The notes beneath the pieces were generated by a model, which was given only the letters and a program-made list of their open reading frames with translations, ran no database searches and was not told the origin of the DNA. This document shows, piece after piece, positions 6,600-14,474 of a stretch of 22,623 nucleotides of DNA (positions are counted from its first letter, which is position 1; every line of letters starts with the position of its first letter). This DNA comes from JAAFHN01 sp031421855 (GTDB taxonomy: Bacteria > Pseudomonadota > Gammaproteobacteria > Burkholderiales > Burkholderiaceae_C), in NCBI GenBank assembly GCA_031421855.1, contig JANOPN010000142.1, forward strand, positions 1 through 22,623, written 5' to 3'. The position numbers and the translations under genes are program-made.

Positions 6600-7331
6600 T
6601 TAAGTGCGCAAACGAGACAAGGCGGCGCTGGCCAAGTCGCCAATTTGGCTCAAAAAGTCGGTTGCCATTTCTGGCTTGAAGCGCTCGATGTCCGCGCTGG
6701 CCAAAATCAGGAGGCCCACCACCTCGCCCACCGCGCCGGAGCGCAGCGCGATCATGGCCACACTTTGGGCGCGCTGCGGGTCGTCAAGCCACTGCACGGC
6801 CTCAAAGCCGCTGTTGATGCCGCAGTAGGGTTGCCCCAAGCTCTTGGCGAAGGTCAAGACATCGGCGCTCGCGCCCATGGCAAACGGCTCGTTTGCAAAG
6901 CGGGCTGACACGCCCCAAACCTTGACTGCCGCTTGTAAATCGCCAAAATGGGCGCGAATGCCGCCGCCCAAGGCCGCCGGAATGGCGCTGTCGTCGGTCG
7001 TGAGCAAAATGTCGCGCACCCACACGTTCAAGCGCTCGCTGATGCTCAGGTTGGCACGCGCATTGGCTTTGAACCGCTCAATCAAGTCGGCGTGGCCATG
7101 CAGCTCCGACTCCAGGTGCCGAATGCGCTCGCGCAACAAGTCGGCTTGGCGCTCAGATAGGCTCACCGCGCGCTCGCCGTGTTGGCTGTAGAGGCGAATG
7201 TCGGCTAAAAGAGTGCTTTCGCGCTCAAAAAACCCAGGTTGGTTGCGCAAGTACCGAGCTACGTCGGCATCGGTCACCGGGCGCAGGGCGGCGGTGGTTT
7301 GGTTGTCTGAAGTTTGGTCAGAGTCGTTCAT
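6600..7331 (-). CDS. DUF484 family protein (YigA-like)
   Basis: A 243-aa cytoplasmic protein of the DUF484 family. Residues about 22-45 contain the family N-terminal motif DVARYLRNQPGFFERES; about 60-90 form a charged helix (RQADLLRERIRHLESELHGHADLIERFKANAR), probably coiled coil; the rest is a GAF-like alpha/beta domain with LGQPYCG, RSGAVGEVVGLLILAS and a closing helix. The molecular role of the family is not established. It sits 17 bp after dapF and 11 bp before xerC, almost certainly in one transcript, and this position is conserved across many proteobacteria. Confidence 0.9.
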   Translation of the reverse strand: MNDSDQTSDNQTTAALRPVTDADVARYLRNQPGFFERESTLLADIRLYSQHGERAVSLSERQADLLRERIRHLESELHGHADLIERFKANARANLSISERLNVWVRDILLTTDDSAIPAALGGGIRAHFGDLQAAVKVWGVSARFANEPFAMGASADVLTFAKSLGQPYCGINSGFEAVQWLDDPQRAQSVAMIALRSGAVGEVVGLLILASADIERFKPEMATDFLSQIGDLASAALSRLRT

Positions 7332-7348
7332 GATTGATTAGGTATCTT

Positions 7349-8284
7349 TCAACAGTCAGGCAAGTCAACGGTGGTTTCAAAAACAGGGGTTGCAGGGCCG
7401 GTCATCATCAGCGGCGCGTGGTCGGTTGGCCAATGCACGCTGAGTGTGCCGCCTGTGGCTTGCACGTTGACGGCGCGGTCGCGCGTCAGCAAACCCATGC
7501 GAATGCCGCATGCGACCGCCGCGCATGCCCCGGTGCCGCAGGCCAAGGTCTCGCCGACCCCGCGCTCGTAGACGCGCAACTTGACGAGATTGGGCGACAC
7601 GATTTGCATGAACCCCACATTGACCTGCTGCGCAAACGCCGGGTGCGACCGAACCCATGGCCCGCACCAATCGACCAGTTCGGTGTTGACATCGTTAACC
7701 AGCACCACGGCATGCGGGTTTCCCACCGACGCAGTTGCTATAGTAACAGTAGCGCCCGGCCCAATAGATTCGGCGACCAAGTGCTGATTTTTCATCAAAA
7801 CATGCTGCCAGGCCATGTTTTTGGCGTCTAGCGGCAGTTCGTAGCAATCTTGCTCGCCGACGCGCTGGTGGGCAAGGCCGCTTGGGTCAAATGGCAAAGT
7901 CCTCGCTTCAAACCTCGGCTGACCCATGTTCACGGTGACTTGACCGTTGGGGTTCTCAGTCAACACCAAGTCGGCGTTGATGGTGCGAACGCGAATGGTT
8001 GTTTGGTCGGTCAGGCCGCGCATGCGCACAAAGCGCACAAAACAGCGCGCGCCGTTGCCGCAGTGCTGCACCTCGCCGCCATCGGCGTTGACGATTCGGT
8101 AGCTGAAATCAACGCCGGGTGCGGGGCTTGGCCCGACAATCAAAATTTGGTCGGCACCCACGCCCATGTGCCGATCGGCCAACCAACGAAACTGGGCGGC
8201 TGACAGGTTGAGCGGGCTCTTTGTGGCATCTAAAACCACAAAATCGTTGCCCGCACCGTGCATTTTGGTGACATTGAGGCGCAT
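7349..8284 (-). CDS. dapF: Diaminopimelate epimerase
   Basis: Converts LL- to meso-2,6-diaminopimelate for lysine and peptidoglycan synthesis. It is 311 aa against about 275 for most family members. The two catalytic cysteines of the cofactor-independent racemase fold are present: Cys75 in VQHCGNGARC and Cys249 in GVGETLACGTGACA. The N-terminal KMHGAGNDFVVLD and the substrate loop SVGNPHAV are typical. The excess length comes mainly from an insert at about residues 163-184 (MKNQHLVAESIGPGATV), placed just before SVGNPHAV and encoded by a dispersed repeat (7735-7804). The frame is intact, so the insert is presumably tolerated in a surface loop. Start ATG at 8284 gives the normal N-terminus. 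It lies 27 bp downstream of the SDR gene. Confidence 0.95.
   Translation of the reverse strand: MRLNVTKMHGAGNDFVVLDATKSPLNLSAAQFRWLADRHMGVGADQILIVGPSPAPGVDFSYRIVNADGGEVQHCGNGARCFVRFVRMRGLTDQTTIRVRTINADLVLTENPNGQVTVNMGQPRFEARTLPFDPSGLAHQRVGEQDCYELPLDAKNMAWQHVLMKNQHLVAESIGPGATVTIATASVGNPHAVVLVNDVNTELVDWCGPWVRSHPAFAQQVNVGFMQIVSPNLVKLRVYERGVGETLACGTGACAAVACGIRMGLLTRDRAVNVQATGGTLSVHWPTDHAPLMMTGPATPVFETTVDLPDC
7735..7804 (+). repeat. Dispersed repeat, copy B (inside dapF)
   Basis: Core CCAATAGATTCGGCGACCAAG with TTGCTATAGTAACAGTAGCGC upstream and a CTGATTTTTCATCAAAA tail. It lies antisense to dapF, where it encodes the in-frame insert NQHLVAESIGPGA, related to the peptide made by copy C. Confidence 0.8.
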
Positions 8285-8311
8285 CGCGTCATTATCGCGA
8301 ATGCAATGCCG

Positions 8312-9358
8312 TCATGGCTTTCGCACCCAGCCTTTGTGCGCCCATTTGACAAAGCGGCGCGTCAGCACGTTGTTGGTGATCCAGCTGCCACTGGTCAGCA
8401 CTTTGGGTCGTTCGGTCAATGTGAATCCGTTGAATGCCTCGGTCGTGCCCGCACCGTCGGTTGAGCCATGCAGGCCGTCCATGTCGCCCACATAGGGCCA
8501 ATGGCGTCTGGCCTGCGGCGCTGCGCCGTCAACACGCAGGCAGCTGCCGCTGATGAAAGCCGCGCCGGGGCTCAGTAAAAAGCACACGGCGGCCGAGACC
8601 TCACTCTCGGTGCCCAAGCGTTGCAACGGCACGTCTTGGTGCAGATTTCGAATCATGGGGGTCATGATGGCTGGGTATTTGTCCATGCCGCTGGTGGCGA
8701 TGAAGCCCGGCGCGACCGCGTTGACGCGCACGGGGGCCCATTCAAGCGCCATGGTCTCGGTCAAGCTCAGCATGCCCGCGCGGGCCGCACCGCTGTGGCC
8801 CATGCCGGGGACTGAGCCCCAAATGTCCATGATGATGTTGATGATCGTGCCCGCATGTGGCGCTCTGGCGCCGCTTCGTGCTCGGCTCGCCTGGCCTCGC
8901 ATGGCTTGGGTATAGACCTCGCGGGCAAACAAAAAGCCGCCGGTGAGGTTGTTTTTGACGACCGTCTCAAAACCCTTGGCGTTGATGCGGTGCAGCGGCG
9001 CGGGGAATTGCCCGCCGGCGTTGTTCACCAACGCATCGATGCGACCAAACTTGGCCACGATGGCAGCGACCGTTGCCTTGACCGATTCTTCGTCTCGGAT
9101 GTCGCAGCTGAAACTGGCCGTTTTGGGGCCATCTGAGGCGCTTTCTGACGACAAATCAGCCTTTGGTCGCCGGATCTGTTGAATCTCTTGCTCTACTTTT
9201 TGAAGCTTCTCAAGCGTTCGCCCCACCAAGGCGACATCGGCCCCGAGGTTGGCCAGCTCGTGCGCGATGCACCGCCCCATGCCCGACCCGCCTCCGGTGA
9301 CCACGATGGTTTGGCCGGCGAAAAGCCCGGGGGCGAAAATGCTGTTGTAGGTTGACAT
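8312..9358 (-). CDS. SDR family oxidoreductase (2,4-dienoyl-CoA reductase-like)
   Basis: Rossmann-fold short-chain dehydrogenase/reductase, 348 aa. The NAD(P)-binding motif TGGGSGMG is at residues 21-28 and NNAGG at 112-116. The usual Ser-Tyr-Lys triad is absent: the strand reads IINIIMD where SS is normal, and the YxxxK position reads H188SGAAR193. Peroxisomal-type 2,4-dienoyl-CoA reductases also have HAGSAK there, so a role in unsaturated acyl-CoA metabolism is likely but not certain. Two oddities: residues about 60-72 (IQQIRRPKADLS) come from a dispersed repeat, and after RVDGAAPQ there is an unusually long tail of about 65 residues. The start at 9358 (MSTYNS) is preferred over one 11 codons upstream because that extension is basic and unlike the family. 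It may share a transcript with dapF. Confidence 0.85.
   Translation of the reverse strand: MSTYNSIFAPGLFAGQTIVVTGGGSGMGRCIAHELANLGADVALVGRTLEKLQKVEQEIQQIRRPKADLSSESASDGPKTASFSCDIRDEESVKATVAAIVAKFGRIDALVNNAGGQFPAPLHRINAKGFETVVKNNLTGGFLFAREVYTQAMRGQASRARSGARAPHAGTIINIIMDIWGSVPGMGHSGAARAGMLSLTETMALEWAPVRVNAVAPGFIATSGMDKYPAIMTPMIRNLHQDVPLQRLGTESEVSAAVCFLLSPGAAFISGSCLRVDGAAPQARRHWPYVGDMDGLHGSTDGAGTTEAFNGFTLTERPKVLTSGSWITNNVLTRRFVKWAHKGWVRKP
9150..9201 (-). repeat. Dispersed repeat, copy G (inside the SDR gene)
   Basis: On the minus strand it reads TTCAACAGATCCGGCGACC then AAAGGCTGATTTG, a diverged copy of the family core. It is sense to the SDR gene and encodes QIRRPKADL, closely matching the IRRPRADF made by copy D in the Nudix-MBL gene. 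Confidence 0.7.
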
Positions 9359-9489
9359 GCTTGATTTGTGTGACTTTTGACATGCAATCATGGGTCAAAA
9401 CCAGCCAAAACCGAATCGGGAGGAACCATTGTTGTAAGAACGCAGTCGATAACCGCACAAAACAACACCATCTTCTAACCGGAGTTTCC

Positions 9490-10035
9490 ATGCAACGCCG
9501 TCCTTTTCTCAGCTTTGCTGCCGCAGCGATCCCCAGCTATTTCGTGCTGCCCGCCACCGCGCAAGACAACCAGTCCTCCAGTTACGTGCTCAAAATTGGC
9601 GACAGGGCGCCGTTGCTGAATGGCAAAACCATGGATCAGCGCAAGTTTTCTTTGGCCGACGATAAGGACCATGTGCGCTTGGTCGCGTTTTGGGCTACTT
9701 GGTGCCCGACTTGCCGAGTTGAGATGCCCGAGTTTCGCCGTGCGCATGAAAAGTGGATGAAAAATGGTTTTGATTTGGTCACGGTGTCGATTGATCGGCG
9801 TTTGGATGACGTCATCAGCTACGACAAAATCGTGGAAAGCACCGTGCCCGTGACGCAGCGTTTCGCGCAGTTGTGGCGCGGTGGCAAAGATCACCAAGAC
9901 GAGTTTGGCCCGGTGAACACCACGCCAACCGCGTTTTTGATTGGCCGCAAGCAGCGCATCGTCGCCATCTACAAAGGCCGCTTGACCGAGGCCAATTGGA
10001 CGCAAATCGAGCGCGAAGTGTCTAAAAAGGCGTAA
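9490..10035 (+). CDS. Periplasmic thioredoxin-fold (TlpA-like) protein
   Basis: A 181-aa exported thiol-disulfide protein. The N-terminus is a Sec signal (MQRRPFLSFAAAAIPSYFVL, then PATAQ, the likely cleavage region). The mature part starts with KIGDRAPLLNG, typical of AhpC/TSA-Redoxin domains, and carries the active site WATWCPTC with Cys72 and Cys75; TTPTAFLIG supplies the cis-proline loop. Proteins of this type reduce or isomerise periplasmic disulfides, for instance in cytochrome c maturation, but no cytochrome genes are nearby so the partner is unknown. The start at 9490 has GGAG six bases upstream. The gene is divergent from the SDR gene across 131 bp that hold their promoters; nothing else was seen there. 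Confidence 0.9.
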   Translation: MQRRPFLSFAAAAIPSYFVLPATAQDNQSSSYVLKIGDRAPLLNGKTMDQRKFSLADDKDHVRLVAFWATWCPTCRVEMPEFRRAHEKWMKNGFDLVTVSIDRRLDDVISYDKIVESTVPVTQRFAQLWRGGKDHQDEFGPVNTTPTAFLIGRKQRIVAIYKGRLTEANWTQIEREVSKKA

Positions 10036-10082
10036 TTTTCGCCGACCTGTCTGACCGCCGATGCGTTTCGCATAATGCGGGC

Positions 10083-11894
10083 ATGACATCCCAAATGAGC
10101 CGCGTCCACTTGTTGCTGCACCCGCAGCGCGAGCCAGCCAAACTTCGCCCCGCAGCCACTGTTTTGCTGTTGCGAGACGCCAAGTCAGCAAACGGCGAGC
10201 CGCAGCTTGAGGTGTTGATGACGCGTCGCTCAATGACGGCCAGCTTCGCCCCCGGTGCGTACGTGTTTCCGGGTGGCGGAATCGACGCCACAGATGCGGC
10301 CGCGCACCCACAAGCCAATCGGCGTGCGACCCAGACCGACACCCAGCTCACCGCGTCGATAGCGGCCATTCGCGAGTGTTTTGAAGAGTTGGGCGTGGTT
10401 TTGACCGAATCGGCCTTTATGGCGAGCGATTTGAAGGAAAATCAGTCCTTGGTCTCCGAATCTATTGATTCAGGTGCTATCAAAAATGAAGTACTAGCGC
10501 CGCTTGGCTACGACCGCAGTCAAGGGTTTTTAGCCCAAACGCTGGCGCGCGGTGATCGGCTCGCAGCCGACGAGCTCTACACCTTTGTTCATTGGGTGAC
10601 TGACCGCGACTTACCGAGGCGATTTGATGTGCCGTTTTTGGTCGCTCGCATGCCGCCCAACCAAACCCCGGTCGCCGACGAGTCGGAGCAGTTTGAGCCG
10701 ATCTGGATCAGCCCCGCTGAGGCTTTGAGCCGGTTTGAAGCTGGCAACTTCTTCATCATTTTCCCGACCATCCGCACCTTGGCTGCGATGAAGGCGTTCG
10801 AGTCAGTTCAAGCGTTAATTGATGCCTGCAAGGCAGAGCAGCCGCTGTGGACCAGTTGCCCACGCGCGGGTTTGCTCAATGGACAAGACTCGCGCCACAT
10901 GTCGCACGAGCAGCCTTTTGGCGAGCTAGAAATGGTCAGCCCAGACGGGCAAATCTGTCACGAGCTGGCGTGGCAAAGCGCCAGTGCGGTATCACTGCGC
11001 AAACACGTGCGCCGCTTGACTGCCCCTAATACCAGCGTGATGACCGGGCCGGGAACCAACACGTATTTGATCGGCACAGCTGACTCGGGCTACATCGTCG
11101 TCGACCCCGGCCCGGCCATTCAGTCCCACATTGACCGCATCGTGGCGGCCACGGGCGGCGATGTTCGAGCCATCATTTGCACCCACTCGCACCCCGACCA
11201 TTCACCCGCAGCCACGCCGCTGCAACGGATTTGCGAAGCGGCCAATGGCTTGCGCGCACCGATCATGGGCATGGCGAGCCAGGGCACCGCACGCGCGCAC
11301 TCGCAGTTCGTGCCCGATATTGAGCTGGGTGAGTCACATCAAAAAGATGAGCACTCAGCCCAATGGATACGGAGACCAAGGGCTGATTTTGATCAAAATA
11401 TGCATCCCACAGCCTGTTTGTGGGCTGAGTCGTGCGGCCCCATCAGTTTGCGCGTCATCCACACACCGGGGCACGCGGCCAATCACGTCTGTTTGGTGTT
11501 GGCCGAAGACGGGTTGCTGTTTTCTGGTGACCATGTGCTCAATGGCAGCACCACCGTCATTGATCCGCCTGACGGCAACATGGGCCACTACTTGGCCTCG
11601 TTGGACGCGTTGATGCTGGCTTGCGACACCCATGCAATTGCCCACATCTTGCCCGCCCACGGCTACGTGCTGGGCTCAAGCGAGTTGCCGCCCAAAGCCA
11701 TCATCGCCAAGCTCAAAGCGCATCGACTGGCTCGCGAGGCCAAAATTGCCGCTGCAATGGCGCAGTCGCCAGACGGCTCACTGGCCGATTGGGTCGCCAT
11801 CGCCTACCAAGGTACCGACAAGCGACTGTGGCCAGTGGCTGAACGCTCGTTGCTCGCGCATGTCGAACACATCCGCCAAGCGCAAAAGTCTTAA
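10083..11894 (+). CDS. Nudix hydrolase / metallo-beta-lactamase fold fusion protein
   Basis: Two hydrolase domains in 603 aa. Residues about 22-260 are a Nudix domain of the NUDT19/RNF type, with PGG at 63-65 and RECFEELG at 97-104 (the REUxEExGU half of the Nudix box), followed by WIxPxEAL. Residues about 305-595 are a metallo-beta-lactamase domain related to LACTB2: TGPGTNTYLIG, the metal motif THSHPDHS (His368, His370, Asp372, His373), His464, Asp483 in FSGDHVL and His526 in PAHG. Each domain probably hydrolyses a nucleotide or CoA derivative and an ester or RNA respectively; the substrate is unknown. Two dispersed repeats lie in frame (residues ~120-139 and ~422-441). No strong Shine-Dalgarno precedes the ATG, and a CATAAT box ends only 6 nt before it. 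The stop lies 6 bp before the rnpB 3' end. Confidence 0.9.
   Translation: MTSQMSRVHLLLHPQREPAKLRPAATVLLLRDAKSANGEPQLEVLMTRRSMTASFAPGAYVFPGGGIDATDAAAHPQANRRATQTDTQLTASIAAIRECFEELGVVLTESAFMASDLKENQSLVSESIDSGAIKNEVLAPLGYDRSQGFLAQTLARGDRLAADELYTFVHWVTDRDLPRRFDVPFLVARMPPNQTPVADESEQFEPIWISPAEALSRFEAGNFFIIFPTIRTLAAMKAFESVQALIDACKAEQPLWTSCPRAGLLNGQDSRHMSHEQPFGELEMVSPDGQICHELAWQSASAVSLRKHVRRLTAPNTSVMTGPGTNTYLIGTADSGYIVVDPGPAIQSHIDRIVAATGGDVRAIICTHSHPDHSPAATPLQRICEAANGLRAPIMGMASQGTARAHSQFVPDIELGESHQKDEHSAQWIRRPRADFDQNMHPTACLWAESCGPISLRVIHTPGHAANHVCLVLAEDGLLFSGDHVLNGSTTVIDPPDGNMGHYLASLDALMLACDTHAIAHILPAHGYVLGSSELPPKAIIAKLKAHRLAREAKIAAAMAQSPDGSLADWVAIAYQGTDKRLWPVAERSLLAHVEHIRQAQKS
10438..10500 (-). repeat. 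Dispersed repeat, copy C (Nudix domain)
   Basis: The plus strand reads CCTTGGTCTCCGAATC then TATTGATTCAGGTGCTATCAAAAA, the reverse complement of the family core. In the gene's frame it gives NQSLVSESIDSGA, matching the dapF insert NQHLVAESIGPGA. Confidence 0.8.
11347..11404 (+). repeat. Dispersed repeat, copy D (MBL domain)
   Basis: Core AATGGATACGGAGACCAAGG followed by GCTGATTTTGATCAAAATATG. Read in frame it gives QWIRRPRADFDQNM, inserted in the MBL domain between the metal motif and the TPGH histidine. Confidence 0.8.
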
Positions 11895-11900
11895 AAGTGT

Positions 11901-12267
11901 GAAGTTCGCCGATAGGCCGGATTCTGTTGGCTTGGTTGCCCAAGCCTGACCGCCATTCATCTGGGCCGTGGGTCGCCCGCACGGCTCGGTGCCACCTACC
12001 CGCACACAGTCCTCGGGCCAAGGCTCGACTCGCGCCGCTTGCGCGACGCTGGCCGTTGTGTGCCTATTTGGTGTTGCTGCGCGTAGAGATTGCCCGTTTC
12101 ACCCGCACGACTCGACGCTTTCGCGCCGCCCCATGCGACTCGTCTCTGTTGCTCTGATCCGCACCTCGCGGTGGAGAGGTGTTACCTCCTACGCTGCCCT
12201 ACGCAGTCCGGACCTTCCTCCAGTGCAACCTTTCGGTCGATGCACCAGCGGCGGTCTAGCGAACTTC
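11901..12267 (-). ncRNA. rnpB: RNase P RNA, bacterial type A
   Basis: Catalytic RNA that removes 5' leaders from tRNA precursors. About 367 nt. The ends pair as P1 (GAAGTTCGC with GCGAACTTC). The 5' core element reads GAGGAAGGTCCGGAC and the 3' core ACAGAATCCGGCCTATCGG; GTAGGGCAG and the AGAGCAACAGAGA block are also recognisable. Compared with the Escherichia coli core, one base on each side of helix P4 differs (A to G at 12214, U to C at 11915), which keeps pairing. The 3' end nearly abuts the stop of the Nudix-MBL gene, which converges on it. Confidence 0.95.
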
Positions 12268-12275
12268 ACAGCAGC

Positions 12276-12281
12276 ATTATC
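12276..12281 (-). promoter_or_regulatory. Possible rnpB -10 box
   Basis: GATAAT on the minus strand, 8 nt before the predicted 5' end of rnpB. No good -35 was found at normal spacing. The rest of 12268-12526 shows no gene; the open frame leading into the LysR gene there lacks family sequence. Confidence 0.4.
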
Positions 12282-12526
12282 GCCGACCCAAACAGCCTAA
12301 TTTTTCGTGACAAACCGCACATGCAATTGATTGCAAACAACAGATGCATCGAACAGTCGGCGATTTGACTGAGCTCCCTCGAATTAGTACTTTCCCGAAT
12401 GTCGGAGTATCGACAAACTACATGGATTCCATCAACATTGCTCATGATATGCGCTCAAGCATGCAGTTACAGTCTCGATACAAATTTTCGAGTAACAAAG
12501 CGGTTATCAATCCCGCAGGGACCGAT

Positions 12527-13459
12527 GTGCGATTTCGCAAGCTAGACCTTAATTTATTGGTTGCCCTTGACTCACTTCTGAGTGAAGCAAACGTCACGCG
12601 CGCCGCCAAACACATGCACATCACGCAGTCTGCGATGAGTGCAGCGTTGGGTCGCCTGCGCGAGCATTTTGGCGATGCCTTATTGATCCCAAGCGGGCGC
12701 GGCATGCAGCGCACCCGCCTGGCCGAGGATCTGATGGCACCGCTGGCTGATTTGGTTGCTCAAATTGATGCTTTTGTATCAAATGATCGTCAGTTTGACC
12801 CAGCTATCGCAACCGATCGATTCGTGATCGTCTTCGCTTCATCCCACATCTCGGACATTGGTGCTTCAGTCATTGATGAAGTGCTCAAACTCGCGCCGAA
12901 TGTGCAAGTCGACCTGCGCACCTCGATCCAGACCGCAGCCGAAGCCTTGACCGATTTGGATGTCGATTTGGTTTGCGCGCCTGAACAAATTCGCTCGGTC
13001 GACCAGCCCAGCGCGGTCATCAGCGTCAAAAAACACGTCGCGGTTTGCTCGACCCAAGCCGATTTTTGTGCCGATGGCAAGCCCTTGGACTTTGCCGCGT
13101 TCACCGCAGCGCGACATGTCGCGTTTGGTGGTAGCGCAAGCCCGCTTATGGGTGCGTTGAACGAAGCTACCAAAACAACGAGCAATCGCTTTCGAGTCGA
13201 TGCAAACACCGGTTTGGTCAGCGTCATCGGCCAATTGCTCAATAACCCCGAGCGGATCGCACTGTTGCCGTCCAACGTGGCGGACATCGTGCTGTCAAAC
13301 GGTGGTACGCGGGTGGTGCCCTTAGCCTTCGCCGTTGAAGATTACCGCTGCGTGCTGCAGTGGCGTGAACGCGATCAGTCGGATCCAGCGGTCGCTTGGT
13401 TTAAGGGGATTGTTCATGCGTGTGCCGCAAGCGCCAATCAACGTGACGCGTCTGACTGA
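12527..13459 (+). CDS. LysR family transcriptional regulator (NodD-like group)
   Basis: A DNA-binding regulator that responds to a small effector. From the GTG at 12527 it is 310 aa, the normal family length, beginning VRFRKLDLNLLVALDSLLSEANVTRAA, the classic start of the NodD/LinR group. The helix-turn-helix spans about residues 15-45 (ITQSAMSAALGRLREHFGDALLI), followed by GRGMQRTRLAEDL; the remainder is the periplasmic-binding-protein-like effector domain. The GTG is chosen because AGGGA stands 5 nt before it and because the open frame upstream (ATG at 12422 or 12344) adds 35 to 61 residues with no family similarity and no ribosome site. The target genes are not evident; LysR genes are often divergent from their targets, but rnpB is the neighbour here. 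Confidence 0.9.
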   Translation: MRFRKLDLNLLVALDSLLSEANVTRAAKHMHITQSAMSAALGRLREHFGDALLIPSGRGMQRTRLAEDLMAPLADLVAQIDAFVSNDRQFDPAIATDRFVIVFASSHISDIGASVIDEVLKLAPNVQVDLRTSIQTAAEALTDLDVDLVCAPEQIRSVDQPSAVISVKKHVAVCSTQADFCADGKPLDFAAFTAARHVAFGGSASPLMGALNEATKTTSNRFRVDANTGLVSVIGQLLNNPERIALLPSNVADIVLSNGGTRVVPLAFAVEDYRCVLQWRERDQSDPAVAWFKGIVHACAASANQRDASD

Positions 13460-13479
13460 ATTGAATCGGGCCAATGATA

Positions 13480-13516
13480 AAAAATGGCGTTGCAAGTGCA
13501 ACGCCATTTTTGTTTG
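13480..13516. terminator. Bidirectional rho-independent terminator
   Basis: A perfect 15-bp stem, AAAAATGGCGTTGCA paired with TGCAACGCCATTTTT, around a 2-nt loop, with T runs on both sides. It lies between the convergent LysR and htpX genes and can serve both. Confidence 0.92.
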
Positions 13517-13537
13517 GCCAAAGCCAAAACACCCATG

Positions 13538-14404
13538 TCAGCCCGGTTGCTGCAAAGCGGCAATGCGCTCTTCAATCGGCGGGTGGGTTGAAAACAGTTG
13601 ACCAAATCCACCCGAGATGCCCATTGCGGCGACGCTCTTAGGCAGCTCACCGGGCACCATGCCGCCCAAGCGAGCCAAGGCGTTGACCATCGGCTGCTTG
13701 CGTCCCATCAACTGTGCGGCGCCCGCATCGGCGCGAAACTCGCGTTGGCGGCTGAACCAGGCCACGATGATGTGCGCGGCAAACCCCAACACGATGTCCA
13801 ACACCACAGTCGTGATCATGTAGCCGATGCCGGGGCCGTCGCGGTCATTTTTCAGGATGATTTTGTCCACACCGTAGGCAATCACGCGGCTTAAAAACAC
13901 CACAAAGGTATTCATCACGCCCTGAATGAGCGTCATCGTCACCATGTCGCCGTTGGCGATGTGCGCCACTTCGTGCGCAAGCACCGCCTCAATCTCTTCG
14001 GCCGTCATGCCTTGGATCAAGCCGGTTGACACCGCCACGAGCGATGAGTTCTTGAATGCGCCGGTGGCAAAGGCATTGGGTTCGCCTTCAAAAATGCCCA
14101 CTTCGGGCATGCCGATACCTGCTTTGTCTGCGAGCTTTTTGACCGTGTCGACCAACCAGCGTTCGTCTTGGTTTTGTGGCTCGGTGATCACTTTGACGCC
14201 ACTCGTCCACTTGGCCATGGGTTTGCTGATCAACAGCGAAATGATCGCGCCGCCAAATCCCATGAGCAGCGCAAACCCGAGCAAACTGCCCAAGTTGATG
14301 CCGTTTGGCCCAATGTAGCGGTTAAGCCCCAAAAGCGAGGCCATGATCCCCAGCACCACCACCACGGCGATGTTGGTCAATGCGAACAAAAATATGCGTT
14401 TCAT
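13538..14404 (-). CDS. htpX: Membrane zinc metalloprotease HtpX
   Basis: M48 protease of the inner membrane that degrades misfolded membrane proteins, often under envelope stress. It is 288 aa. N-terminal membrane segments are at about residues 4-25 and 37-58, then the catalytic HEVAH (His144, Glu145, His148), two more hydrophobic stretches around 157-215, and the third zinc ligand in REFRADAGAAQL. The C-terminus STHPPIEERIAAL is a family signature. The start at 14404 (MKRIFLFALTN) matches the HtpX N-terminus and has GGA upstream; the longer frame does not. It follows the S9 peptidase gene by 70 bp on the same strand. Confidence 0.96.
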   Translation of the reverse strand: MKRIFLFALTNIAVVVVLGIMASLLGLNRYIGPNGINLGSLLGFALLMGFGGAIISLLISKPMAKWTSGVKVITEPQNQDERWLVDTVKKLADKAGIGMPEVGIFEGEPNAFATGAFKNSSLVAVSTGLIQGMTAEEIEAVLAHEVAHIANGDMVTMTLIQGVMNTFVVFLSRVIAYGVDKIILKNDRDGPGIGYMITTVVLDIVLGFAAHIIVAWFSRQREFRADAGAAQLMGRKQPMVNALARLGGMVPGELPKSVAAMGISGGFGQLFSTHPPIEERIAALQQPG

Positions 14405-14474
14405 CTGATTTTTCCAATCGTGCGACCTCATAACGGCCACTATTGCGTGAATGTGAGGCATTCACGCTAGGTTT

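Noticed and set aside
12344..12526. Longer start of the LysR regulator
   Set aside because: The GTG at 12527 has a good AGGGA site and gives the standard NodD-type N-terminus and length.
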